From: Xenophilus sp. E41
GTDB taxonomy: Bacteria > Pseudomonadota > Gammaproteobacteria > Burkholderiales > Burkholderiaceae_C
Assembly (NCBI RefSeq): GCF_003671765.1
Contig: NZ_QPIB01000009.1
Location: 275,713 to 339,712 of the forward strand
Reading direction: 5' to 3'
DNA: 64,000 nucleotides
Shown: positions 17,597 to 26,927 of the stretch, piece by piece
Position numbering within the stretch: the stretch's first letter is position 1
Layout: each line of letters opens with the position of its first letter
Position numbers and translations under genes: made by a program
The notes under the pieces: model-generated
What the model was told of the DNA's origin: nothing
What the model saw: the letters and a program-made list of their open reading frames with translations, nothing else
Database searches by the model: none

Positions 17597-18394
17597 ATGT
17601 CCGATGCCCTGGTGCTGCAGAGCACGAACGGCCCCGTGCGCACGCTGACGCTGAACCGCCCGTCGGCGCTCAACAGCTTCACGCAGGCCATGCACGGCGA
17701 GCTGATGGCCGCGCTCGAGGCGGCCGCTGCCGACCCGCAGGTGCGCGCGCTGGTGCTGACCGGCGCCGGCCGCGGCTTCTGTGCCGGGCAGGACCTGGCC
17801 GATCCGGCCGTGGCGCCGGAGCCGGGCGGCGCACCCAAGGACCTGGGTGACACGGTGGCCCGCTTCTACCGGCCGCTGGTGCTGCGCCTCAAGAGCTTCC
17901 CGGTGCCGGTGGTGGCCGCGGTCAATGGCGTGGCGGCCGGCGCCGGTGCCAATCTGGCGCTGTGCTGCGACCTCGTCCTTGCCGGTCGTTCGGCCAGCTT
18001 CATCCAGGCCTTTGCCAAGATCGGGCTGGTGCCCGACACCGCCGGCACCTGGCTGCTGCCGCGGCTCGTCGGCCGCGCGCGGGCGCTGGGCCTGGCGATG
18101 CTGGGCGACAAGCTGCCGGCCGAGGAGGCCGAACGCATCGGCCTGATCTGGCGCTGCGTGGACGATGCGGCCCTGGCCGACGAGGCCGTCGCGCTGGCCA
18201 CCCGCCTGGCCGCCATGCCGGTGGCGGCGTTGGCCGCGACGCGCGCGGCGCTCGACGCCGGCCCGTCCCTCTCGCTGGAGGACGCGCTGGACGAAGAGGC
18301 GCGCCTGCAGAGCCGGCTGGGCCGCGCCCACGACTACCAGGAAGGCGTGGCCGCCTTCGCTGCACGTCGCGCCCCTGTGTTCGAGGACCGTTGA
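17597..18394 (+). CDS. paaG: PaaG, 1,2-epoxyphenylacetyl-CoA isomerase (crotonase fold)
   Basis: A 265-residue enoyl-CoA hydratase/isomerase-family protein. The oxyanion-hole segments GAGRGFCAGQDLAD and NGVAAGAGANLALCCD are intact, and LVPDTAGTWLLPRLVG carries the PaaG-type catalytic Asp (Asp147). PaaG turns the ring-1,2-epoxide made by PaaABCE into the oxepin-CoA and also isomerises a later double bond. It is the first gene of the rightward operon. The start at 17597 follows GGAG; the longer in-frame extension runs through the promoter and operator and is rejected. Confidence 0.93.
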   Translation: MSDALVLQSTNGPVRTLTLNRPSALNSFTQAMHGELMAALEAAAADPQVRALVLTGAGRGFCAGQDLADPAVAPEPGGAPKDLGDTVARFYRPLVLRLKSFPVPVVAAVNGVAAGAGANLALCCDLVLAGRSASFIQAFAKIGLVPDTAGTWLLPRLVGRARALGLAMLGDKLPAEEAERIGLIWRCVDDAALADEAVALATRLAAMPVAALAATRAALDAGPSLSLEDALDEEARLQSRLGRAHDYQEGVAAFAARRAPVFEDR

Positions 18395-18397
18395 GCC

Positions 18398-18835
18398 ATG
18401 AGCGATACCACCGCGCAGCAGATCGCCGAGCACGTGCGCCGCGGCATGTTCGCCAACGACCGGGCGCTGCAGGCGCTGGGCATCGCCGTGACCGAGATCG
18501 CGCCGGGGCGGGCGACCGCCACCATGGCGGTGCGCGAGGACATGCTCAACGGCCACGACATCTGCCATGGCGGCCTGATCTCGACACTGGCCGATTCGGC
18601 CTTCGCCTATGCCTGCAATTCCTACGACGAGCTCACCGTGGCCTCGGGCTTCAGCGTCGACTTCGTGGCACCGGGCCGCCTGGGCGACGTGCTGGCGGCC
18701 CGCTGCGCCGAGGTGTCGCGCGCGGGGCGCACCGGCGTTTACGACGTCGAGGTGACGAACCAGAAAGGCGAGCGCGTCGCGATCTTCCGCGGCCGCTCGT
18801 ACACGGCCAGGGGCCGCCCGGCCGTGCCGCGCTGA
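18398..18835 (+). CDS. paaI: PaaI, hotdog-fold phenylacetyl-CoA-type thioesterase
   Basis: A 145-residue 4HBT-superfamily thioesterase with the active-site segment NGHDICHGGLISTLADSAF near residues 48-66 and the second motif SGFSVDFVAPGRLGDVL. PaaI releases CoA from ring-hydroxylated phenylacetyl-CoA that has left the pathway, freeing the CoA pool. It starts three bases after the paaG stop. Confidence 0.93.
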   Translation: MSDTTAQQIAEHVRRGMFANDRALQALGIAVTEIAPGRATATMAVREDMLNGHDICHGGLISTLADSAFAYACNSYDELTVASGFSVDFVAPGRLGDVLAARCAEVSRAGRTGVYDVEVTNQKGERVAIFRGRSYTARGRPAVPR

Positions 18836-18860
18836 AACCGAGAGATCAAGGAGACACCCC

Positions 18861-20177
18861 ATGCCCGTCAAGCGCCCCGCCCCCGGCGACCTGGAGCCGA
18901 TCGAGACAGCCAGCCGCGACGAGATCGCGGCCCTGCAGCTCACGCGCCTGCGTGCCACGCTCGCGCACGCCTACGACAACGTGCCGCACTACCGCCACGC
19001 CTTCGACGAGAAGGGCGTGCACCCGTCCGACCTGAAGCAGCTGTCGGACCTCTCGAAGTTCCCCTTCACGGTCAAGAACGACCTGCGCGACAACTACCCC
19101 TTCGGCCTGCTGGCCGTGCCGCGCGAGAGGCTCGCGCGCATCCACGCCTCCTCGGGCACCACCGGCAAGCCGACGGTGGTGGGCTACACGCAGGGCGACA
19201 TCGACCGCTGGGCCGACCTGGTGGCGCGCTCCATCCGTGCCGCGGGCGGGCGCGCGGGCGATCTCGTCCACGTCTCCTACGGCTACGGCCTCTTCACAGG
19301 CGGCCTGGGCGCGCACTACGGCGCCGAGCGGCTGGGCTGCACCGTCATCCCGATGTCGGGCGGCCAGACCGAGAAGCAGGTGCAGCTCATCCGCGACCTG
19401 CAGCCCTCGATCATCATGGTCACGCCCAGCTACATGCAGGTGATCGTCGAGGAGTTCGCACGCCAGGGCCTGGACGCGCGCGAGTCGTCGCTCAAGGTCG
19501 GCATCTTCGGCGCCGAGCCCTGGACCGAGGCCATGCGGCGCGAGATCGAGGGCCGGGCCGGCATCGACGCCGTCGACATCTACGGCCTCTCGGAAGTGAT
19601 GGGTCCCGGCGTGGCGAGCGAATGCATCGAGTCCAAGGACGGCCCGGTGATCTGGGAGGACCACTTCTACCCCGAGATCATCGACCCCGACACCGGCGAG
19701 GTGCTGCCCGACGGCGAGGAGGGTGAGCTGGTCTTCACCACCCTCACCAAGGAAGCACTGCCGATCGTGCGCTACCGCACGCGCGACCTCACGCGCCTGC
19801 TGCCGCCCACCTCGCGCGCCTTCCGCCGCATGGGCAAGATCGTCGGCCGCAGCGACGACATGCTCATCATCCGCGGCGTGAACGTGTTTCCCACGCAGAT
19901 CGAGGAGATCGTGCTGGCGCACCCGCAGCTCTCGGGCCAGTACCAGCTCCAGGTGCGCCGCGAGGGCCACCTGGACGAGGTCGAGGTGCGCTGCGAGCTG
20001 CAGCCCGAAGGCGCGGCTGCCGCACCCGTGAGCGAGATCGCCGCCTGGGTTCAGCAGCGCATCAAGACGCTGGTGGGCATCAGCACCGTGGTCAGCGTGC
20101 TGCCGCCCGACGCCATCGAACGCACGCTGACCGGCAAGGCCCGCCGCGTGTTCGACCAGCGCACCAAGGCGCGCTGA
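18861..20177 (+). CDS. paaK: phenylacetate-CoA ligase
   Basis: A 438-residue AMP-forming ligase. Motifs are HASSGTTGKPTVVGYT near residue 95 (P-loop-like), GAEPWTEAMR, DIYGLSEVMGPGVA (adenine site), VRYRTRDL and, near the C-terminus, GRSDDMLIIRGVNVFPTQ and TGKARRVFD. It activates phenylacetate to phenylacetyl-CoA with ATP, the first committed step. AAGGAGACACCCC precedes the ATG. It sits between paaI and the epoxidase genes. Confidence 0.97.
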   Translation: MPVKRPAPGDLEPIETASRDEIAALQLTRLRATLAHAYDNVPHYRHAFDEKGVHPSDLKQLSDLSKFPFTVKNDLRDNYPFGLLAVPRERLARIHASSGTTGKPTVVGYTQGDIDRWADLVARSIRAAGGRAGDLVHVSYGYGLFTGGLGAHYGAERLGCTVIPMSGGQTEKQVQLIRDLQPSIIMVTPSYMQVIVEEFARQGLDARESSLKVGIFGAEPWTEAMRREIEGRAGIDAVDIYGLSEVMGPGVASECIESKDGPVIWEDHFYPEIIDPDTGEVLPDGEEGELVFTTLTKEALPIVRYRTRDLTRLLPPTSRAFRRMGKIVGRSDDMLIIRGVNVFPTQIEEIVLAHPQLSGQYQLQVRREGHLDEVEVRCELQPEGAAAAPVSEIAAWVQQRIKTLVGISTVVSVLPPDAIERTLTGKARRVFDQRTKAR

Positions 20178-20195
20178 ACCTTCAAGGAGCAGACG

Positions 20196-21206
20196 ATGTA
20201 CACCCAAGCCATGGACACGCTCGGCAAGGATGCCGAGGACCGCAAGCCGGTGCGCTCGACCGAGCAGGCGATGCTGGAGGCGCGCTTCGATGCGCGCATC
20301 GACGACGGCGCCTTCATCGAGGCCAAGGACTGGATGCCGGACCACTACCGCAAGACGCTGGTGCGGCAGATCAGCCAGCATGCGCATTCCGAGATCGTGG
20401 GCATGCTGCCCGAAGGCAACTGGATCAGCCGCGCGCCCACGCTCAAGCGCAAGGCCATCCTGCTGGCCAAGGTGCAGGACGAGGGCGGCCACGGCCTGTA
20501 CCTCTACGCGGCGGCCGAGACGCTGGGCACCTCGCGCGACGAGATGCTGCACGCGCTGCACACCGGCAAGGCCAAGTACAGCTCGATCTTCAACTACCCC
20601 ACGCTGACCTGGGCCGACGTCGGCGCCATCGGCTGGCTGGTCGACGGCGCGGCCATCATGAACCAGGTGCCGATCTGCCGCTGTTCCTATGCGCCCTATG
20701 CGCGCGCGATGGTGCGCATCTGCCGCGAGGAGAGCTTCCACCAGCGCCAGGGCTTCGAGAGCCTGCTCACCATGATGCAGCACGGCACCGAGGCGCAGAA
20801 GGCGATGGTGCAGGACGCGGTGAACCGCTGGTGGTGGCCCTCGGTGATGATGTTCGGCCCGCCCGACGACCAGTCGCCCAACTCGGCGCAGTCCATGCGC
20901 TGGGGCATCAAGCGCATCTCGAACGACGAGCTGCGCCAGAAGTTCGTCGACGCCGCGGTCGAGCAGGCCAAGGTGTTGGGCGTGACGCTGCCCGACCCCG
21001 ACCTGAAGTGGAACGAGGAGCGCCAGCATCACGACTTCGGCGCCATCGACTGGGACGAGTTCTGGAACGTCATCGCCGGCAACGGCCCCTGCAACCGCGA
21101 GCGGCTCGCCGCCCGCGTCAAGGCCTGGGACGACGGCGCCTGGGTGCGCGAGGCCGCGCTGGCCCACGCCGAGAAGCAGCAGCAACGATTCAAGGAGGCC
21201 GCATGA
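20196..21206 (+). CDS. paaA: phenylacetyl-CoA 1,2-epoxidase, catalytic subunit PaaA
   Basis: A 336-residue bacterial multicomponent monooxygenase subunit with the di-iron ligands in the four-helix core: HSEIVG (Glu66), DEGGH (Glu96, His99) and REESFH (Glu179, His182), each in family context. With PaaC it forms the active heterodimer that epoxidises phenylacetyl-CoA using O2 and electrons from PaaE. AAGGAGCAGACG precedes the ATG, and the stop overlaps paaB by four bases. Confidence 0.97.
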   Translation: MYTQAMDTLGKDAEDRKPVRSTEQAMLEARFDARIDDGAFIEAKDWMPDHYRKTLVRQISQHAHSEIVGMLPEGNWISRAPTLKRKAILLAKVQDEGGHGLYLYAAAETLGTSRDEMLHALHTGKAKYSSIFNYPTLTWADVGAIGWLVDGAAIMNQVPICRCSYAPYARAMVRICREESFHQRQGFESLLTMMQHGTEAQKAMVQDAVNRWWWPSVMMFGPPDDQSPNSAQSMRWGIKRISNDELRQKFVDAAVEQAKVLGVTLPDPDLKWNEERQHHDFGAIDWDEFWNVIAGNGPCNRERLAARVKAWDDGAWVREAALAHAEKQQQRFKEAA

Positions 21207-21508
21207 GCGAGCAAGCGAAACCCCAGGGCACGGAGTGGCCGCTCTGGGAAGTGTTCGTCCGAACGAAGGCTGGCCTGGACCACAAGCACTGCGGCAGCCT
21301 GCATGCGGCCGACCCCAAGATGGCGATCCAGCTGGCCCGCGACGTCTACACGCGCCGCCAGGAGGGCACCAGCGTGTGGGTGGTGCGCGCCGACCAGATC
21401 GTGGCCAGCGACCCGGGCGACAAGGACATGTACTTCGATCCGATGGAAGACAAGGTGTACCGCCACCCGACCTTCTACCAGCTGCCCGGCGCGGTCGACC
21501 ACATGTGA
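21203..21508 (+). CDS. paaB: phenylacetyl-CoA epoxidase subunit PaaB
   Basis: A 101-residue subunit with the conserved [20 protein letters not shown] near the start and the tail [16 protein letters not shown]. PaaB bridges PaaAC heterodimers in the larger epoxidase complex. The ATG at 21203 overlaps the paaA stop (ATGA) and follows AAGGAGG, so translation is coupled. Confidence 0.95.
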   Translation: MSEQAKPQGTEWPLWEVFVRTKAGLDHKHCGSLHAADPKMAIQLARDVYTRRQEGTSVWVVRADQIVASDPGDKDMYFDPMEDKVYRHPTFYQLPGAVDHM

Positions 21509-21521
21509 GGACGGCACCGAC

Positions 21522-22295
21522 ATGCAGCCATCGATCGCCGTCGCCGACGACCTCGCCACGCAGTACCTGCTGCGCATTGGCGACACAGCACTGATCCTCG
21601 CGCAGCGCCTGGGCGAGTGGACCGGCCACGCGCCGGTGCTTGAGGAGGACATCGCCCTGGCCAACATGGCGCTCGACCTCGTCGGGCAGGCGCGTGCCGT
21701 GCTCTCGCATGCCGGCGCCACCGAGGGCGCGGGCCACGACGAGGACCAGCTTGCCTTCCTGCGCGAGGAGCGCGACTACCGCAACGCCACGTTGGTGGAG
21801 TTGCCGCGCGGCGACTTCGCCTTCACCGTGCTGCGCAACGCGATGGCCGCCACCTTCTTCCGGCTGCTGTGGACGCGCCTGCAGGCATCGTCGGACGCCG
21901 AACTGGCCGCCATCGCCGCCAAGGCCGTGAAGGAGGCGCGCTACCACCAGCAGCACGCGGCCGACTGGGTAGTCCGCCTGGGCGACGGCACGGCCGAGTC
22001 GCGCCGGCGCATGCTGGCCGCGCTCGACATGGCCTGGCCCTACGCGGCCGAGCTCTTCGCCGACGACGCCGTGGACGAGGCGGCGGCGGCCAGCGGGCTC
22101 GGGCCGCGCTGGAGCGAGCTGCGCGCGGAGTGGGAATCGCAGATGGCCGAGGTGCTGGCCGAAGCGGACATGCCGGTGCCGGCAGCATCGAAGTTCCTGA
22201 GCACCGGCAAGCGCGGTGTGCACAGCGAGCACATGGGCTACATCCTGGCCGAGATGCAGCACCTGCAGCGCGCCTACCCGGGAGGCGTGTGGTGA
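21522..22295 (+). CDS. paaC: phenylacetyl-CoA epoxidase structural subunit PaaC
   Basis: A 257-residue helical protein related to PaaA but with a degenerate iron site. Recognisable segments are LRIGDTALILAQRLGEWTGH, NMALDLVGQARAVL and KEARYHQQHAADWVVRLGDG. It holds PaaA in its active shape. The start is 13 bases after paaB, and the end overlaps paaD by four bases (GTGA). Confidence 0.94.
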   Translation: MQPSIAVADDLATQYLLRIGDTALILAQRLGEWTGHAPVLEEDIALANMALDLVGQARAVLSHAGATEGAGHDEDQLAFLREERDYRNATLVELPRGDFAFTVLRNAMAATFFRLLWTRLQASSDAELAAIAAKAVKEARYHQQHAADWVVRLGDGTAESRRRMLAALDMAWPYAAELFADDAVDEAAAASGLGPRWSELRAEWESQMAEVLAEADMPVPAASKFLSTGKRGVHSEHMGYILAEMQHLQRAYPGGVW

Positions 22296-22822
22296 CCGCG
22301 GCGCTGGCCGAGCAGGCCGCGGCGCGTGTCGAACGCGCCTGGGCGGTGCTGGCCGAGGTGCCCGACCCCGAGGTGCCGGCGCTGTCGGTGTGCGACCTGG
22401 GCATCGTGCGCGAGGTGCGCGAGTCCGGCGACGCGCTCGAGGTGGTGCTGACGCCAACCTACTCCGGCTGCCCGGCGACGGAGGTCATCGAGCAGAGCGT
22501 GCTCGATGCGCTGGCCGCGGCGGGCCTCGGCCCTGCGCGCGCCACGCTGCAGCGTGCACCGGCCTGGACCACCGACTGGATCAGCGCCGACGGCCGCCGC
22601 AAGCTGCGCGAGTACGGCATCGCACCGCCGGGCGCCGCCGCGGCGGGGGAGGGCGTGCCCATCCGCATCGTCGGCCGCCGTGCGGCGGCGCCCGCGGTGG
22701 CCTGTCCGCGCTGCGGCAGCGAACGCACCGAGCGCCTGTCGGCCTTCGGCTCCACCGCCTGCAAGTCGCTGTACCGGTGCATCGCCTGCCGCGAGCCCTT
22801 CGAATATTTCAAGCCAATATGA
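22292..22822 (+). CDS. paaD: PaaD, Fe-S/zinc-type maturation factor of the epoxidase
   Basis: A 176-residue protein. The N-terminal MIP18/DUF59 domain has VPDPEVPALSVCDLGIV and TPTYSGCPATEVIEQ, and a C-terminal ribbon has four Cys: CPRCG, then ACKSLYRCIACREPFEY. PaaD is required for an active epoxidase, probably in cofactor assembly. The start is GTG at 22292, overlapping the paaC stop; no ATG fits. It is often also named paaJ in older literature. Confidence 0.92.
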   Translation: MTAALAEQAAARVERAWAVLAEVPDPEVPALSVCDLGIVREVRESGDALEVVLTPTYSGCPATEVIEQSVLDALAAAGLGPARATLQRAPAWTTDWISADGRRKLREYGIAPPGAAAAGEGVPIRIVGRRAAAPAVACPRCGSERTERLSAFGSTACKSLYRCIACREPFEYFKPI

Positions 22823-23904
22823 GCACCTTGTTCCACTCGCTCAAGGTCCGGTCCGTCGAGCCCGACACGCAGGAAGCCGTCATCGTCAGCTTCGAGGTGC
22901 CGCCCGAGCTGCGCGAGACCTTCGGCTTCACCCAGGGCCAGTACCTCACGCTGCGCAAGCAGATCGGGGGACAGGACCTGCGACGTTCCTACTCGATCTG
23001 CGCCGGCGTCGACGACGGCGTGCTGCGCGTGGGCGTGCGCAAGGTGCGCGGCGGCGTGTTCTCGAACTGGATCAACGAGGCCCTCCAACCCGGCGACGAG
23101 ATCAGCGTCATGGCGCCGCAGGGGCGCTTCCACGTGCCGCTGGCGCCGCAGGAGCGGCGGCACCACCTGGGCATTGCGGGCGGCAGCGGCATCACCCCCA
23201 TCCTGTCGATCATGAAGACCGTGCTGGCGCGCGAACCCGGCAGCCGCTTCACGCTCATCTACGGCAACCGCCAGCTGCGCTCCACCATGTTCAAGGAGGA
23301 GCTGGAAGACCTGAAGAACCGCTACCTGACGCGGCTGGTGCTGCACCATGTGTTCTCGGACGAGCACACGGATGCGCCCATCAACATGGGCTTCCTCGAC
23401 CGCGCCAAGCTGGGCGAGTTCCTGTCCACGCTGGTCCCTGCATGGAGCATCGACCATGCCTACATCTGCGGCCCGTTCCAGATGAACGACGAGGCCGAGG
23501 CGGCCCTGCGCGCCGCTGGCGTGCCCGAGTCGGCGATCCACATCGAGCGTTTCGGCATCGCGCAGCCGGCCGCGGCGCCGGTGGGCGCCGTGATGCACGA
23601 GGCGCGACCGGGGGACGCCGAGCGGGCCAGGGTGGTCATCGTGCGCGACGGCCTGCGCCGCGAGATCGACTTCCTGCGCGACCAGCCGAGCATCCTGGAC
23701 TGCGCCTCGGCCGCCGGGCTGGAGGTGCCGTATTCGTGCACCTCGGGCGTGTGCGGCACCTGCCGCGCCAAGGTCATCGAGGGCGACGTGCGCATGGAGC
23801 GCAACTTCGCACTCGACAAGGCCGAGGTGGCGGCCGGCTTCGTGCTGACCTGCCAGGCGCATCCGACCACCGAGCGGGTGGTGCTGTCCTTCGACGAGCG
23901 CTGA
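22819..23904 (+). CDS. paaE: phenylacetyl-CoA epoxidase reductase PaaE
   Basis: A 361-residue class IA-type reductase. An FAD domain holds RRSYSICAGVDDGVLRV, an NAD(P)H domain holds GIAGGSGITPILSIMKTVL, and a C-terminal plant-type [2Fe-2S] ferredoxin domain has YSCTSGVCGTCRAKVIEG plus a final Cys in VLTCQAHP. It delivers electrons from NADPH to the PaaAC di-iron centre. The ATG overlaps the paaD stop (ATGA). Confidence 0.96.
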   Translation: MSTLFHSLKVRSVEPDTQEAVIVSFEVPPELRETFGFTQGQYLTLRKQIGGQDLRRSYSICAGVDDGVLRVGVRKVRGGVFSNWINEALQPGDEISVMAPQGRFHVPLAPQERRHHLGIAGGSGITPILSIMKTVLAREPGSRFTLIYGNRQLRSTMFKEELEDLKNRYLTRLVLHHVFSDEHTDAPINMGFLDRAKLGEFLSTLVPAWSIDHAYICGPFQMNDEAEAALRAAGVPESAIHIERFGIAQPAAAPVGAVMHEARPGDAERARVVIVRDGLRREIDFLRDQPSILDCASAAGLEVPYSCTSGVCGTCRAKVIEGDVRMERNFALDKAEVAAGFVLTCQAHPTTERVVLSFDER

Positions 23905-23916
23905 AGGAGCAGGCGG

Positions 23917-24540
23917 ATGGCGAGAGGACGGGCGGCAGGCTACGACGAGCAGCGCGAGATGATCCTCGAGCAGGCCGGCCTGCTCTTCGCACGGCGCGGC
24001 TACCCGGCCACGTCGATGAACCAGGTTGCCGAGGCCTGCGGCCTGTCGAAGGCCACGCTCTACCACTACTACAAGGACAAGTACACGCTGCTGGTGAACA
24101 TCGCCGAGGCGCACGTCACCCGGCTTGCGGCCATCGTGGAGGAGGTCGCCGCGCGCGGGCTCGGTCCCGAGGCCCGCATGCGCGAGCTGATCCTGAGCCT
24201 GGTGCGCGAGTACGCCACCGCCCAGAGCGCGCACCGCGTGCTGACCGAGGACGTGAAGTTCCTCGAGCCGGAGGACCGCCAGCGGGTGCTGGACCAGGAA
24301 CGCGCCGTGGTGCGCGGGTTCGCCCAGGCGGTGGTGGCGCTGCGGCCCGACCTCGCGAGGACCGTGATGGGCATGCCGCTGACCATGCTGCTCTTCGGAA
24401 TGATCAACTGGATGTTCACCTGGATGAAGCCCGAGGGGCCGCTGGACTACGAGGACATGGCACTGGTGGTGGCCGACCTGTTCCTCGGCGGGCTGCCGGC
24501 TGTCAAGGCGCCGGAACCTGCATCGGCCTCAGGTGTCTAG
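23917..24540 (+). CDS. paaR: TetR-family regulator of phenylacetate catabolism (PaaR-like)
   Basis: A 207-residue TetR protein with the N-terminal helix-turn-helix TSMNQVAEACGLSKATLYHY (residues about 30-50) followed by YKDKYTLL. The C-terminal ligand domain is helical. It lies 12 bases after paaE as last gene of the operon, and a matching TetR-type palindrome lies at the paaG promoter. By analogy with PaaR, phenylacetyl-CoA would be the inducer. This gives negative feedback on its own operon. Confidence 0.85.
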   Translation: MARGRAAGYDEQREMILEQAGLLFARRGYPATSMNQVAEACGLSKATLYHYYKDKYTLLVNIAEAHVTRLAAIVEEVAARGLGPEARMRELILSLVREYATAQSAHRVLTEDVKFLEPEDRQRVLDQERAVVRGFAQAVVALRPDLARTVMGMPLTMLLFGMINWMFTWMKPEGPLDYEDMALVVADLFLGGLPAVKAPEPASASGV

Positions 24541-24618
24541 GTGTTTCAATCTATTCCGCGCAGATATTTAACTTATTAAATTATTGTCCGCTTCCGCTCA
24601 AACCAAGGAGACACAACC
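24541..24618 (+). promoter_or_regulatory. AT-rich leader before the ABC importer genes
   Basis: The bases 24564-24586 are strikingly AT-rich for this genome and contain TTTAA-N4-TTAAA as an inverted repeat. This probably marks a separate promoter for the importer operon. No copy of the PaaR palindrome is present. AAGGAGACACAACC precedes the next ATG. Confidence 0.4.
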
Positions 24619-25770
24619 ATGAAGTTCAAGATCCAAGCCCTGGCCGCCGCGGCGCTGGCCTGTGCAGCCGGCCTGGCCTGGGCCGACCTCACCGTCGGCG
24701 TCACGCTGTCGACCACGGGGCCCGCCGCCTCGCTGGGCATCCCGCAGAAGAACACGATCGCGCTGATGCCCAAGACCATCGGCGGGCAGAAGGTCAACTA
24801 CGTGGTGCTGGACGACGCGAGCGACACCACGACGGCGGTCAACAACACGCGCAAGCTCATCACCGAAAGCAAGGCCGACGTGGTCATCGGCTCGAGCGTG
24901 ACGCCCAACTCGCTGGCCATGATCGACGTGGTGGCCGAGGGCAAGACGCCCATGATCACGCTGGCCGCCTCGGCCCGGATCATCGAGCCCATGGATGACA
25001 AGAAGAAGTGGGTCTTCAAGACGCCGCAGAACGACGGCATGATGGCCCAGGCCATCGTCGACTACATGGCCGCCAAGGGCGTGAAGTCGGTGGCCTTCGT
25101 CGGCTTCTCGGATGCGTATGGCGAAGGCTGGTACGACGTGTTCTCCAAGGCCGCGGCGGCCAAGAACATCAAGCTGGTGGCCAACGAGCGCTATTCGCGC
25201 ACCGACACCTCGGTCACGGGCCAGGCCCTGAAGATCATGTCGGCCAACCCCGACGCGGTGCTGGTCGCCGGCTCGGGCACGCCGGCGGCGCTGCCGCAGA
25301 AGACGCTGGTCGAGCGCGGCTACAAGGGCAAGATCTACCAGACGCACGGCGTCGCCAACAACGACTTCCTGCGCGTGGGCGGCAAGGACGTCGAGGGCAC
25401 CATCCTGCCGGCCGGCCCGATGCTGGTGGCCGAGCAGCTGCCCGACAACAACCCGGTGAAGAAGTCGGCGCTGGCCTATGTGGCCGCCTACGAGGGCGCC
25501 AACGGCAAGGGCTCGGCGGCCACCTTCGGCGGCCACGCCTGGGACGCGGGCCTCGTGCTGCAGGCGGCCGTGCCCGAGGCGCTGAAGAAGGCGCAGCCCG
25601 GCACGCCCGAGTTCCGCGCCGCCCTGCGCGATGCACTGGAGCAGGTCAAGGAAGTCGCCGGCGCGCATGGCGTGTTCAGCATGACGCCGACCGACCACCT
25701 GGGCCTGGACACCCGCGCCCGCGTGATGGTCACGATCCAGAACGGCGCCTGGAAGTACCTGCCGAACTGA
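24619..25770 (+). CDS. branched-chain-type ABC transporter substrate-binding protein
   Basis: A 383-residue periplasmic binding protein of the Peripla_BP_6 family. A signal peptide ([20 protein letters not shown], cut after AWA) is followed by [18 protein letters not shown], the standard start of LivK-like proteins. These bind amino acids, aromatic acids or other small carboxylates. It lies directly after the paa operon and heads a complete importer operon, so uptake of phenylacetate or a related aromatic acid is a fair guess, but substrate is not readable from sequence. Confidence 0.92.
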   Translation: MKFKIQALAAAALACAAGLAWADLTVGVTLSTTGPAASLGIPQKNTIALMPKTIGGQKVNYVVLDDASDTTTAVNNTRKLITESKADVVIGSSVTPNSLAMIDVVAEGKTPMITLAASARIIEPMDDKKKWVFKTPQNDGMMAQAIVDYMAAKGVKSVAFVGFSDAYGEGWYDVFSKAAAAKNIKLVANERYSRTDTSVTGQALKIMSANPDAVLVAGSGTPAALPQKTLVERGYKGKIYQTHGVANNDFLRVGGKDVEGTILPAGPMLVAEQLPDNNPVKKSALAYVAAYEGANGKGSAATFGGHAWDAGLVLQAAVPEALKKAQPGTPEFRAALRDALEQVKEVAGAHGVFSMTPTDHLGLDTRARVMVTIQNGAWKYLPN

Positions 25771-25861
25771 GTTCCCCCAGCCTGGCGGCCGTGCCTTCCC
25801 ACAGAGGGCCGGTCGCCTTCCTGTATCCGGCCGCGTCGCGGCCCTTTGCGAGCGAACCGAC

Positions 25862-26890
25862 ATGGATCTACAGATCGCCCTGCTGCTCGGGCAGGACGGC
25901 ATCGTCAACGGCGCGATCTACGCGCTGATGGCGCTGGCCCTGGTGCTGGTGTTCTCGGTCACGCGGGTGATCTTCATCCCGCAGGGCGAGCTGGTGGCTT
26001 TCGGCGCGCTGTCGATGGCGGCCCTGGGCGCCGGCAAGGTGCCCGGCACGCTGTGGCTGCTGGTGGCGCTGGCCGCCATGGTGCTGGTGGTGGAGTTGTG
26101 GCGCGCGCGGCGCGGCGTCCTCGTCGAGTGGAAATCCACGCTCGCCTGGGCGGTGCTGTTCCCCGCGATCGCGGCCGCCGCGGTGCTGCTGGGCCGGCCC
26201 AGTTCGATCTGGGCCCAGTCGCTGGTCACGCTGCTGCTGGTCACGCCGCTCGGCCCGCTGCTCTACCGCCTGGCCTATCGCCCGTTGGCCCATGCCAAGG
26301 TTCTGATTTTGCTGATCGTGTCGGTGGCGCTGCACGGCGTGCTGGTGGGACTGGGGCTGTTCTTCTTCGGCGCCGAAGGCTCGCGCACGCCGGCCTTCTC
26401 CGATGCAAGGCTGGACATCGGCGGCATCCCGGTGGCCGGGCAGTCGCTGGTCGTGGTCGGCGTCACGGTGCTGCTGGTGGTGCTGATGTTCGTGTTCTTC
26501 GAGCGCTCCATCGTCGGCAAGGCCCTGCGCGCGGTGGCGATGAACCGCGTCGGCGCGCGGCTGATGGGCATTCCCACCGACCTGTCGGGCGACCTGAGCT
26601 TCGCCCTGGCGGCGCTGATCGGCGCGGTGGCGGGCCTGCTCGTGGCCCCGATCACCACGGTGTACTACGACACCGGCTTCCTCATCGGCCTGAAGGGCTT
26701 CGTCGCCGCGATCGTCGGCGGCCTGGCGAGCTACCCGGTGGCGCTGCTGGGCGCGCTGGTCGTGGGCCAGCTCGAATCCTTCTCGTCCTTCTGGGCCAGC
26801 GCCTTCAAGGAGGTGCTGGTGTTCACGCTGATCATCCCCGTGCTGTGGTGGCGCTCGCTGCACAGCCGTCATGTGGAGGACGAGGAATGA
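25862..26890 (+). CDS. livH: ABC transporter permease, LivH type
   Basis: A 342-residue inner-membrane permease. It has [20 protein letters not shown] near residue 18, [15 protein letters not shown] and the EAA-like region [20 protein letters not shown] near residue 225, with about eight helices. It is somewhat longer than E. coli LivH (308) because of an insertion near residues 70-110. It pairs with the LivM half of the next gene. The substrate is set by the binding protein, so the symbol reflects family only. Confidence 0.88.
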   Translation: MDLQIALLLGQDGIVNGAIYALMALALVLVFSVTRVIFIPQGELVAFGALSMAALGAGKVPGTLWLLVALAAMVLVVELWRARRGVLVEWKSTLAWAVLFPAIAAAAVLLGRPSSIWAQSLVTLLLVTPLGPLLYRLAYRPLAHAKVLILLIVSVALHGVLVGLGLFFFGAEGSRTPAFSDARLDIGGIPVAGQSLVVVGVTVLLVVLMFVFFERSIVGKALRAVAMNRVGARLMGIPTDLSGDLSFALAALIGAVAGLLVAPITTVYYDTGFLIGLKGFVAAIVGGLASYPVALLGALVVGQLESFSSFWASAFKEVLVFTLIIPVLWWRSLHSRHVEDEE

Positions 26891-26927
26891 GCGCCGCGTC
26901 CGCATGCATCCGCGCCGGGAGCCTCGC

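Noticed and set aside
18846-22457. 1203-codon minus-strand open frame over paaK-paaD
   Set aside because: It is a GC-driven shadow of the paa genes, with no domain-like sequence.
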